Assembly (NCBI GenBank): GCA_023397245.1
Contig: JAEWUH010000062.1
Location: forward strand, 1-17,246
From: Bacillota bacterium
GTDB taxonomy: Bacteria; Bacillota; Clostridia; Oscillospirales; Acutalibacteraceae
Reading direction: 5' to 3'
Length of the DNA: 17,246 nucleotides
In this document: one piece after another, positions 8,074 through 14,191 of the stretch
Layout: every line of letters starts with the position of its first letter
Numbering within the stretch: the stretch's first letter is position 1
The notes under the pieces: generated by a model
The model's input: only the letters and a program-made list of their open reading frames with translations
What the model was told of the DNA's origin: nothing
Databases searched by the model: none
Position numbers and translations under genes: made by a program

Positions 8074-8111
8074 TGAGCGGGAAATTTTCTGTAATATAAA
8101 GCAATCCTGTA

Positions 8112-8140
8112 TTGACACCGGAGGCCGGAGCATATATTAT
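8112..8140 (+). promoter_or_regulatory. arsR promoter
   Basis: A perfect -35 TTGACA (8112-8117), a 17-bp spacer and a -10 TATTAT (8135-8140) give a strong sigma-A-type promoter facing the ars operon, with the transcription start expected near 8147. An extra ArsR half-site ATATAGA (8139-8145) overlaps the -10 end. Confidence 0.8.
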
Positions 8141-8154
8141 ATAGATAACAATAA

Positions 8155-8174
8155 ATATAGACGTTTATCTATAT
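8155..8174. promoter_or_regulatory. ArsR operator 1
   Basis: ATATAGA-N6-TCTATAT is a perfect inverted repeat (8155-8161 and 8168-8174) just downstream of the predicted arsR transcription start. The same box, with identical flanking AA and CA, recurs before arsD at 8603-8622. The geometry (inverted repeat with a 6-bp spacer) is that of ArsR/SmtB-family operators. An additional direct half-site lies at 8139-8145. Confidence 0.75.
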
Positions 8175-8192
8175 CACGGTCAGGAGGTTACT

Positions 8193-8513
8193 ATGGAAAA
8201 AAGCTATGCGGATTATGCCCTGCTGTTCAAAGCGCTTTCCGATGAAACGCGGCTGAAAATCATCGATATGCTTTCCTGCGGGGAGCTCTGCGCCTGCGAT
8301 ATTCTGAAATCGTTCCATATTACCCAGCCTACGCTTTCCTACCATATGAAAATGCTGACGGAATGCGGAATCGTAAACGCCGTGCGCGAAGGCGCGTGGA
8401 TGCGCTACACGCTGAATCCGGATACCTGCAAGAATATTTCGGAATACTGGAAGCTGGTTTCCAGTGAAAAGCCGGACTGCATCTGCCACGGTTTTAAGAA
8501 AAGCAAATGCTGA
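8193..8513 (+). CDS. arsR: Arsenic-responsive ArsR/SmtB-family repressor
   Basis: This 106-residue winged-helix repressor has the typical opening LFKALSDETRLKIIDML. The As(III)-sensing motif ELCACDIL (Cys33, Cys35, with Cys29 nearby) sits in the helix before the recognition helix QPTLSYHMKML, equivalent to ELCVCDL of the R773 ArsR. Binding of arsenite to these thiols would release it from DNA. The C-terminal tail adds CICH and a terminal Cys. A near-perfect AGGAGG ribosome site lies just upstream of the ATG. It is first in the operon and probably autoregulated through the inverted repeat in its own leader (8155-8174). The function assignment is firm; whether the tail cysteines add a second metalloid site is open. 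Confidence 0.95.
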   Translation: MEKSYADYALLFKALSDETRLKIIDMLSCGELCACDILKSFHITQPTLSYHMKMLTECGIVNAVREGAWMRYTLNPDTCKNISEYWKLVSSEKPDCICHGFKKSKC

Positions 8514-8530
8514 TTCCTTCTTTTATACTT

Positions 8531-8559
8531 TTGAGCCGTTCAAACAATTTGGTTATAAT
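8531..8559 (+). promoter_or_regulatory. Possible internal promoter for arsD-arsA-acr3-arsC
   Basis: TTGAGC (8531-8536), a 17-bp spacer and TATAAT (8554-8559) lie in the 142-bp arsR-arsD gap. A second TATAAT at 8564-8569 is part of a tandem GGTTATAAT repeat (8551 and 8561). With the operator copy at 8603-8622 this suggests the structural genes have their own ArsR-controlled start. Confidence 0.55.
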
Positions 8560-8602
8560 CGGTTATAATAAGAACATATCAGTCTTTAATTGCATACCAT
8601 AA

Positions 8603-8622
8603 ATATAGATAAAGTTCTATAT
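8603..8622. promoter_or_regulatory. ArsR operator 2 (before arsD)
   Basis: This is a second ATATAGA-N6-TCTATAT inverted repeat (8603-8609 and 8616-8622), with the same AA/CA flanks as the copy at 8155-8174 but an unrelated 6-bp spacer. Conserved arms with a variable spacer are what a true dimer-binding site shows. It lies in the leader between the internal promoter and arsD. Confidence 0.75.
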
Positions 8623-8655
8623 CATAGATTATTTTGAATAAGGAGCTGTTCTTTT

Positions 8656-9033
8656 ATGAGTAAAATGGAAATTTATGATCCCGCAATGTGCTGTTCCACC
8701 GGAGTATGCGGCCCTTCCGTGAATCCCGAGCTGATCCGGGTCGCCGCGGTGGTTGAAAACCTGAAGAAAAACGGGATTGAGGTAAAGCGGCATAATCTTT
8801 CCTCTGAGCCGCAGGCGTTTCTGAGCAACGCCGCGGTCAACAAGGAGTTAAACGGAACGGGCGTTGACGTTCTGCCGATTACCGTTGTTGACGGAAAGAT
8901 TGTGAAGGAAGCCGCCTACCCCTCCAATGAGGATTTCGCCGTTTATCTGGGAGTTGACCTTGACAAAATACAGGCGTTTCCGGTTAAGGCGAAGGTTCAT
9001 AAATGCAGCTGCGGCCCGAACGGCTGCCGCTGA
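8656..9033 (+). CDS. arsD: Arsenic metallochaperone ArsD
   Basis: The protein has 125 residues, close to the usual 110-125. The N-terminus MEIYDPAMCCSTGVCGP holds the three cysteines Cys12, Cys13 and Cys18, the As(III)-binding set known from R773 ArsD. A thioredoxin-like fold follows, with LPITVVDGKIV (about 75-85) as the expected cis-proline region. The C-terminus adds Cys117, Cys119 and Cys124, a second cysteine cluster of the kind seen in full-length ArsD proteins. It delivers arsenite to ArsA, raising the ATPase's affinity. The start ATG at 8656 has AAGGAG upstream. The stop is followed after 6 bp by arsA, fitting a chaperone-ATPase pair. Confidence 0.95.
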   Translation: MSKMEIYDPAMCCSTGVCGPSVNPELIRVAAVVENLKKNGIEVKRHNLSSEPQAFLSNAAVNKELNGTGVDVLPITVVDGKIVKEAAYPSNEDFAVYLGVDLDKIQAFPVKAKVHKCSCGPNGCR

Positions 9034-9039
9034 GGAGAA

Positions 9040-10791
9040 ATGATGGATATGGAATTATACAGCCCGTCGGCTGCGGGAACCAAATATCTGTTTTTCACAG
9101 GGAAGGGCGGCGTGGGCAAAACCTCCATCGCCTGCGCCACAGCGGTTTCTCTTGCGGATTCCGGCAAAAAGGTTTTGCTGGTCAGCACAGACCCGGCGTC
9201 CAACCTGCAGGATGTGTTCGGTCTGGAGCTGGATAACAGGGGTACGGCGATTAAGGAAGTCCCCGGACTTGTGGTAGCCAACCTTGATCCTCTGACTGCC
9301 GCCGCCCAGTACCGGGAGTCGGTGATCGGCCCCTATCGCGGGAAGCTGCCGGACTCGGTCATTCAGAACATGGAAGAGCAGCTTTCCGGCTCCTGCACGG
9401 TGGAAATCGCCGCTTTCAATGAATTTTCCTCCTTTCTGACCGACGGGGAGAAAGCGGAGCACTTTGACCGCATCATTTTCGACACGGCGCCGACCGGACA
9501 CACGCTCCGTATGCTCCAGCTGCCATCCGCATGGAGTGGCTTCATCAGCGAAAGCAAGCACGGCGCTTCCTGTCTTGGGCAGCTCTCCGGTCTGGAAAGC
9601 AAAAAAGCGGTGTATAAGAAGGCGGTGGACACCCTTGCGGACGGCAGCCTGACCACGCTCGTGCTTGTCACCCGGCCGGAAACCGCGCCAATTCTGGAAG
9701 CCGCCCGGGCCTCCGAGGAGCTTGGCGCGCTCGGCATCCGCAATCAGATGCTTGTAATCAACGGGATTCTGGAACGCTGTGATGCAAATGATTCGGTGGA
9801 AACCGCTTTGTATGAAAAGCAGCAGGCCGCATTAAAGGAGATTCCGCAGAGCCTTTCGCAGAGCCCGGCCTTTATGGTGCCGCTGCGGGCCTACAATATC
9901 ACCGGTATTGAGAATGTACGGCATATGCTGTCGTATTCCGGTACGGCCGCCGCGGGAACGCCGGTGAGCCCCACCGGCAGCTATCAGCTTTCCGATATCG
10001 TAAATGAAATCCACCGGACCGGCAAAAAGGTCGTTTTTACAATGGGAAAAGGCGGCGTCGGCAAAACGACGGTCGCCGCGGCCATCGCGCTCGGCCTGAA
10101 CCGGAAAGGGCAGAAGGTGCGGCTCGCGACCACAGACCCGGCCGACCACCTGAACCTTGTTGTGGGGCAGGAAAAAGGAATTTCCGTCAGTCATATTGAC
10201 GAAAAGGAAGAATTAAGAAAATATCAGGAAGAAGTGCTTTCCAAAGCGCGGCAGACCATGTCCGAGGACGATCTTGAATATGTAAAGGAAGACCTCCGCT
10301 CCCCGTGTACGCAGGAAATCGCCGTGTTCCGGGCATTCGCCGATATTGTGGCGAAAAGCGAGGAGGAAACAGTCATCATGGACACCGCCCCCACAGGGCA
10401 CACGATTCTGCTGCTTGAATCTACCCAAAGCTATAACCGGCAGATCGAAAATTCCGGCGGCGATGTTTCAGACGCGGAAAGGGAGCTGCTTCCAAGGCTC
10501 AAAAATTCCGACGAAACGGAGGTCATTATCGTAACGCTAGCGGAAACCACGCCGTTCTTTGAAGCCCAGCGGCTTGCCGACGACTTAAAGCGCGCGGGGC
10601 TTGCCGTAAAATGGTGGGCCATCAACGCAAGCTACACCCTGACCGATACGAGCAGCGCGTTTTTAAAGGCAAAGGCGGCAAACGAATCCCCGTGGATTCA
10701 GAAAGTCGGACGGATTTCAAACGGCAATTTTGCAGTGATTCCCTGGAAGCCTTTCGAAGTAAAAGGCAAAAAGCTGCTGGAGCTCTTATAA
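9040..10791 (+). CDS. arsA: Arsenite-stimulated pump ATPase ArsA (two-domain form)
   Basis: This 583-residue cytosolic ATPase has duplicated halves. A1 carries the deviant Walker A GKGGVGKTS (about 21-29) and the signal loop DTAPTGHTLRMLQLP (about 148-162). A2 carries GKGGVGKTT (about 336-343) and DTAPTGHTILLLE (about 448-460). The three arsenite-binding cysteines are visible at about Cys119, Cys178 and Cys423, matching Cys113, Cys172 and Cys422 of R773 ArsA. It energises the membrane pump; here the partner is Acr3 rather than ArsB. Two adjacent ATGs (9040 and 9043) follow a GAGGAG site overlapping the arsD stop, and either could be used. All catalytic motifs are intact. Confidence 0.96.
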   Translation: MMDMELYSPSAAGTKYLFFTGKGGVGKTSIACATAVSLADSGKKVLLVSTDPASNLQDVFGLELDNRGTAIKEVPGLVVANLDPLTAAAQYRESVIGPYRGKLPDSVIQNMEEQLSGSCTVEIAAFNEFSSFLTDGEKAEHFDRIIFDTAPTGHTLRMLQLPSAWSGFISESKHGASCLGQLSGLESKKAVYKKAVDTLADGSLTTLVLVTRPETAPILEAARASEELGALGIRNQMLVINGILERCDANDSVETALYEKQQAALKEIPQSLSQSPAFMVPLRAYNITGIENVRHMLSYSGTAAAGTPVSPTGSYQLSDIVNEIHRTGKKVVFTMGKGGVGKTTVAAAIALGLNRKGQKVRLATTDPADHLNLVVGQEKGISVSHIDEKEELRKYQEEVLSKARQTMSEDDLEYVKEDLRSPCTQEIAVFRAFADIVAKSEEETVIMDTAPTGHTILLLESTQSYNRQIENSGGDVSDAERELLPRLKNSDETEVIIVTLAETTPFFEAQRLADDLKRAGLAVKWWAINASYTLTDTSSAFLKAKAANESPWIQKVGRISNGNFAVIPWKPFEVKGKKLLELL

Positions 10792-10838
10792 AACAGTAAA
10801 AACAAAAAAGCAAAGAAATCAAAAGCAGGAGGATAACC

Positions 10839-11900
10839 ATGGAAAAAGCCGGAGGAAAACTCTCTTTTTTAGACCGTTTCTTAACACTGTGGATTTTTAT
10901 TGCGATGGCGCTGGGCGTACTGCTGGGGAACCTGTTCCCCTCCGCGGCAAACGCAATCAGCGGCCTGAGCACCGGAACCATCTCTTGGCCGATTGCGGCA
11001 GGCCTGATTCTGATGATGTACCCGCCGCTGGTAAAAGTAAAATACGAGGAAATCGGCAAGGTGGCCGGCAACAAGGGGGCGTTCGGTCTGGCAATCCTGC
11101 AGAACTGGCTTGTGGGGCCGCTTATCATGTTCCTGCTTGCCGCCGTCTGTCTGCCGGATAAGCCGGATTACGCCATCGGCACCGTTATCATCGGAATCGC
11201 GCCGTGTATTGCTATGGTAATTATCTGGAATACGCTGGCAAAGGGCGACAACGAATTCTGCGCCGCGCTGGTGGCACTGAACGCGATTTTTCAAATCCTG
11301 TTCTATTCCGTATACATTTGGCTCTTTATCACCGTACTGCCGCAGGCGTTCCATCTTTCCTGGGGCGGCAGCGCTGTAAATGTCTCCGTGTGGGATGTGG
11401 CGCGCAGCGTCCTGATCTATCTGGGGATTCCCTTTGCAGCCGGAATCACGACGCGTTTCTCCGTCATTCACTTCAAGGGCAAAGAATGGCTGAATGAAAC
11501 GTTTATTCCAAAAATCTCCCCGCTCGCCTTAATATCCCTGCTTTATACGATCATTCTCATGTTCATGCTCAAAGGCCGGTACATTGTAGAATTGCCTCTG
11601 GACGTTGTGCGTATTGCGATTCCCCTGCTTCTCTACTTTGTAATCATGTTTGTGCTTACCTTCTTTCTTTCCTATAAACTCCGATTCCGGTACCGCCACG
11701 CTTCCACACTCTCCTTTACTGCGGCAAGCAATAACTTTGAGCTTGCCATTGCCGTATCGGTCGCGATTTTCGGCATCAGCTCCGGGCAGGCGTTTGCCGC
11801 CGTGATCGGGCCGCTGATCGAGGTTCCTGTTATGATTTCGCTGGTTCGGCTTTCCCTGTACCTCAAGGGAAAATACTTCCGCACGGAACAAAACGTCTGA
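10839..11900 (+). CDS. acr3: Arsenite efflux permease Acr3
   Basis: This 353-residue integral membrane protein has about ten hydrophobic segments. Family hallmarks are the N-terminal FLDRFLTLWIFIAMALGVLLG, the essential cysteine in GIAPCIAMVIIWNTLAKGD (Cys123) and the conserved acidic residue in FAAVIGPLIEVPVMISL (Glu328). It exports As(III) from the cytosol. Acr3 can use the proton gradient alone, but the preceding arsD and arsA suggest ATP-driven export here, an arrangement known from several Clostridia and other bacteria. The start ATG is set by a perfect AGGAGG about 7 bases upstream. The 47-bp gap after arsA has no terminator. Confidence 0.95.
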   Translation: MEKAGGKLSFLDRFLTLWIFIAMALGVLLGNLFPSAANAISGLSTGTISWPIAAGLILMMYPPLVKVKYEEIGKVAGNKGAFGLAILQNWLVGPLIMFLLAAVCLPDKPDYAIGTVIIGIAPCIAMVIIWNTLAKGDNEFCAALVALNAIFQILFYSVYIWLFITVLPQAFHLSWGGSAVNVSVWDVARSVLIYLGIPFAAGITTRFSVIHFKGKEWLNETFIPKISPLALISLLYTIILMFMLKGRYIVELPLDVVRIAIPLLLYFVIMFVLTFFLSYKLRFRYRHASTLSFTAASNNFELAIAVSVAIFGISSGQAFAAVIGPLIEVPVMISLVRLSLYLKGKYFRTEQNV

Positions 11901-11927
11901 ATACGGGATAAGGAAAGGAAAGCCGTT

Positions 11928-12335
11928 ATGAACATAAAACCAAAAGTGGCGTTTGTCTGCACTCATAATTCCTGCCGTTCCCAAATGGCGGAAGCAATCG
12001 GCAAAATCATTGCGGCCGATGCCTTTGACGCGTATTCGGCGGGAACCGAAATCAAAAACGAAATCAATCCGGACGCGGTGGAAACCATAAAAAAGCTCTA
12101 CGGCATTGATATGACCCAAAGCCAGCACCCCAAGCTTTTGCAGGACATTCCGCCGGTCGATGTTGTAATCACCATGGGCTGCGGCGTTCAGTGCCCCTTC
12201 CTCCCCTGCAAACACCGTGAGGACTGGGGGCTGGAAGACCCTACCGGAAAGGCCGAAGAAGACTTTCTCCGCACGGCGGATATAATTAAGGCGAAGATTA
12301 CCGAGTTAAAAACACATATTCCGGATTATCTGTAA
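11928..12335 (+). CDS. arsC: Arsenate reductase ArsC, low-molecular-weight phosphatase fold
   Basis: The protein has 135 residues. The P-loop VCTHNSCRSQMAE provides the nucleophile Cys11 and the phosphate-binding Arg17. The later MGCGVQCPFLPC stretch supplies Cys85, Cys89 and Cys94, and EDWGLEDPTG holds the conserved aspartate. It reduces arsenate to arsenite for export by Acr3. The cysteine spacing differs from the Staphylococcus pI258 enzyme (Cys82/Cys89): the MGCG-x-x-C form resembles the branch common in actinobacteria and methanogens. The electron donor (thioredoxin or another thiol) therefore cannot be fixed from sequence. The start ATG at 11928 has a purine-rich AAGGAAAG site. It is the last gene before a terminator. 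Confidence 0.93.
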   Translation: MNIKPKVAFVCTHNSCRSQMAEAIGKIIAADAFDAYSAGTEIKNEINPDAVETIKKLYGIDMTQSQHPKLLQDIPPVDVVITMGCGVQCPFLPCKHREDWGLEDPTGKAEEDFLRTADIIKAKITELKTHIPDYL

Positions 12336-12366
12336 GACAGGCCGCACGGCTTTGTCGTCAGTCTGT

Positions 12367-12398
12367 GCAGCGGGGCAGCTTTGGCCCGCTGTATTTTT
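12367..12398 (+). terminator. Terminator of the ars operon
   Basis: CAGCGGG (12368-12374) pairs with CCCGCTG (12385-12391) and is followed by TATTTTT. It lies about 30 bp after the arsC stop and just before the marR promoter, separating the two transcription units. Confidence 0.8.
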
Positions 12399-12402
12399 CA
12401 TA

Positions 12403-12436
12403 ATAGTTGCATTATACAACTGTTTTGTGATACAAT
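12403..12436 (+). promoter_or_regulatory. marR promoter with MarR-type operator palindrome
   Basis: -35 TTGCAT (12407-12412), an 18-bp spacer and -10 TACAAT (12431-12436). A 21-bp imperfect palindrome (12403-12423), core AGTTG-N7-CAACT, covers the -35. A palindrome of this size over the promoter of a marR gene is the usual autoregulation site. Confidence 0.7.
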
Positions 12437-12456
12437 TATTGCAAGAGGTGATTGTT

Positions 12457-12888
12457 GTGGATCAAAGCGAAAAGTCGAACCGGCTTCGCGAACAGATTCG
12501 GCGGCTGGAGCGAAAGCTCGGAATCCTGCAGGAAAGCCAAAATTCCTGCTGCAGCGTTACACTGGCTCAATGCCACGCGCTGGTGGAAATCGGACGCGCT
12601 GGAAAGATTTCGCTGAACGAGCTTGCGGATAAACTGAACATTGATAACAGTTCGATGAGCCGAACGGTAAACAAACTGGTTACCGGCGGTCTGGCGGCAA
12701 GGGACATTGACCCGGAGGACCGGCGCTATGTAACGATTTCCCTTACCGGGGAAGGCCGAAAGCAGTTCGGCGGCATCGAAGAAAGCATGAACGCCTACTT
12801 TCTCAAAATTTATTCCGCAATCCCGCAAGGCAAGCGGAAACAGGTGCTGGAAAGCATCCAGATTTTACTGGACGCCATATCTGAATAA
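12457..12888 (+). CDS. MarR-family transcriptional regulator, cysteine-rich
   Basis: This is a 143-residue winged-helix regulator. I chose the GTG at 12457 because AGAGGTG lies about 6 bases upstream and the -10 box is at 12431; earlier in-frame starts (such as 12352) fall inside the ars terminator. The DNA-binding part is clear: ISLNELADKLNIDNSSMSRTVNKLV, then the wing DPEDRRYVTISLTGEGR. Before it lies NSCCSVTLAQCHALVEIG with Cys31, Cys32 and Cys39, an unusual thiol cluster at the first helix of the core domain that could sense a metalloid or electrophile (inference). A 21-bp palindrome covers its promoter. The acetyltransferase gene follows after 19 bp, so it probably represses its own operon. 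Confidence 0.88.
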   Translation: MDQSEKSNRLREQIRRLERKLGILQESQNSCCSVTLAQCHALVEIGRAGKISLNELADKLNIDNSSMSRTVNKLVTGGLAARDIDPEDRRYVTISLTGEGRKQFGGIEESMNAYFLKIYSAIPQGKRKQVLESIQILLDAISE

Positions 12889-12907
12889 AAAAACAAGGAG
12901 ATAAAAA

Positions 12908-13408
12908 ATGGAAATCAATATACGCCCAATGACAGAAAGCGACTGGCCGGCTGTGGCTGAAATATACCGTCAGGGAATCGCGACCGAAAAAGCAACCTTT
13001 CAGTATGAAATACCCGCTTACAGCGAGTGGAACGCCGGGCATATTGCCGAATGCAGGTTCACGGCGCGCGAAGGGGATAAAGCGGTCGGCTGGGTTGCCC
13101 TGTCCAGAGTCAGCGGTCGGCCGGTTTACGCCGGCGTCGCGGAAGTAAGCATTTACATAGCGGAAAGCGCGCGCGGCAAAGGAGTTGGAAAAGAGTTACT
13201 GAACCACTTAATCCGGGAATCGGAAAAAGCCGGGTTCTGGCTTCTGCAGTCCGGCATCATGGAGGACAACGAACCGAGCATCCGCCTGCACGAACGCTGC
13301 GGTTTCCGCAGGGTGGGGCTCCGCGAAAACATCGGCAAAGACGTAAACGGCAAATGGCGCAGCACCGTACTGATGGAACGGCGGAGCCGCGTTGCCGGTA
13401 TCGATTAA
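12908..13408 (+). CDS. GNAT acetyltransferase, phosphinothricin/ArsN1-like
   Basis: This 166-residue GNAT protein transfers acetyl from acetyl-CoA to an amine. It starts with IRPMTESDWPAVAEIYRQGI and has the family segment AVGWVALSRVSGRPVYAGVA followed by EVSIYI, the acetyl-CoA P-loop ARGKGVGKELL (about 88-98) and IRLHERCGFRRVGLREN near the end. This pattern is that of the phosphinothricin acetyltransferase group. Members next to ars genes are known as ArsN1 and acetylate the arsenical antibiotic arsinothricin (established for the family). The location just downstream of an ars operon makes that plausible, but a generic amine or amino-acid substrate cannot be excluded. The start ATG has AAGGAG and is co-transcribed with marR. 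Fold sure, substrate not. Confidence 0.85.
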   Translation: MEINIRPMTESDWPAVAEIYRQGIATEKATFQYEIPAYSEWNAGHIAECRFTAREGDKAVGWVALSRVSGRPVYAGVAEVSIYIAESARGKGVGKELLNHLIRESEKAGFWLLQSGIMEDNEPSIRLHERCGFRRVGLRENIGKDVNGKWRSTVLMERRSRVAGID

Positions 13409-13470
13409 AAGCGAAAAACCGTTATTTATTGTAATAAAGCCTATTTCGGATGAAGTCAGGAGCGGATGAA

Positions 13471-14094
13471 ATGAGCAGTAAAGAATATTTTAAAGAAGTC
13501 GCCGGCCAGTGGGACACCATGCGCAAAAGCTTTTTTTCCGAAGATATCCGGGAAAAAGCCTATTCCGTCGCGGAAGTGGAGAGCGGCCGGATTGCCGCGG
13601 ATATCGGCGCAGGCACCGGATTTGTTACGGAAGGTCTTTTGAACCGCGGACTGAAGGTCATAGCCGTTGATAACTCCGCGGAAATGCTGGAACAGATGAA
13701 GAAAAAATTTGCATCAGACAATAATGTGGAATACCGGCTGGGCGAATCCGAAAAGCTGCCGGTAGAAGACGGCGCGGTGGATTATGCGATGGCAAATATG
13801 TATCTGCACCATGTTGAAAACCCTTTTGCCGCGATTTGGGAGATGGCCCGGATCGTAAAACCCGGCGGGAAGCTGGTCATTACCGATCTGGATGAACACA
13901 GCCATGAATTTTTAAGGACGGAGCAGCATGACCGCTGGATGGGATTCAAGCGGGAAGAGATTCGAAAATGGTTTTCCGAAGCCGGACTTAAAAACATCAC
14001 GGTGGACTGTGCGGGCTGAAACTGCTGCGCTTCCTCCGACTGCGGGTGCGATGAAGCAAGTATCCGCATTTTTGTGGCCTGCGGTGAGAAATAG
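13471..14094 (+). CDS. SAM-dependent methyltransferase, probable selenoprotein (in-frame UGA read as Sec)
   Basis: Class I (UbiE-like) methyltransferase. The start ATG at 13471 is preceded by AGGAG with 8-base spacing; an earlier ATG at 13450 lacks a good site. Visible motifs are the SAM-binding loop ADIGAGTG (43-50), the acidic residue in VIAVDNS (Asp67), ANMYLHHVENP (about 108-118) and VKPGGKLVITD (about 129-139). The frame meets TGA at 14017-14019 (position 183), right after strand six (ITVDCAG), and continues for 24 sense codons to TAG at 14092. The continuation has CC at 185-186, Cys191, Cys193 and Cys204 and ends IRIFVACGEK, matching the last strand of the fold. Stopping at UGA would leave the fold incomplete. 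I infer selenocysteine; a nonsense mutation or sequencing error is the alternative. The substrate may be a metalloid, from context and thiol content only. Confidence 0.75.
14020..14060 (+). promoter_or_regulatory. Candidate bacterial SECIS element after the UGA
   Basis: Directly downstream of the UGA (14017-14019), GCTTC (14029-14033) can pair with GAAGC (14053-14057). Inside it TCC (14035-14037) pairs with GGG (14044-14046), leaving an apical loop that begins with G at 14038, 18 bases after the UGA. Bacterial SECIS hairpins place a short loop with an early G about 16-37 bases after the UGA, so position and loop agree. The stem is modest, has an internal loop, and has alternative pairings (CGC 14028-14030 with GCG 14048-14050). 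Confidence 0.45.
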
Positions 14095-14131
14095 CCGTTT
14101 TCTGCCATATCACAGGATTCCATACATAAGC

Positions 14132-14174
14132 AAGAACCGGGGCTGTGCCGCACTTGGCGCAGCCCCGGTTCTTT
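14132..14174. terminator. Strong terminator between the convergent methyltransferase and hcp genes
   Basis: A perfect 14-bp stem (14132-14145 with 14060-14073 counted as 14160-14173) extends by four more pairs including one G-U, with a 6-base loop. The arms are AAGAACCGGGGCTG and its complement. A short T-run follows on the + strand. It starts 38 bases after the TAG stop at 14094, which fits the longer read-through reading of the methyltransferase gene, and may also end the hcp operon on the - strand. Confidence 0.85.
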
Positions 14175-14191
14175 CATCAGTTCAGTATTTT

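Noticed and set aside
12352..12456. Upstream extension of the MarR gene to an ATG at 12352
   Set aside because: The extra 35 codons run through the ars terminator and the marR promoter. The GTG at 12457 has the ribosome site.
13450..13470. Earlier ATG for the methyltransferase at 13450
   Set aside because: No Shine-Dalgarno sequence in front of it, while the ATG at 13471 has AGGAG at 8-base spacing.
14017..14019. Reading the UGA as the true stop of the methyltransferase
   Set aside because: It would remove the last strand of the fold and leave a conserved-looking Cys-rich coding tail unexplained. Kept as the main alternative, not excluded.
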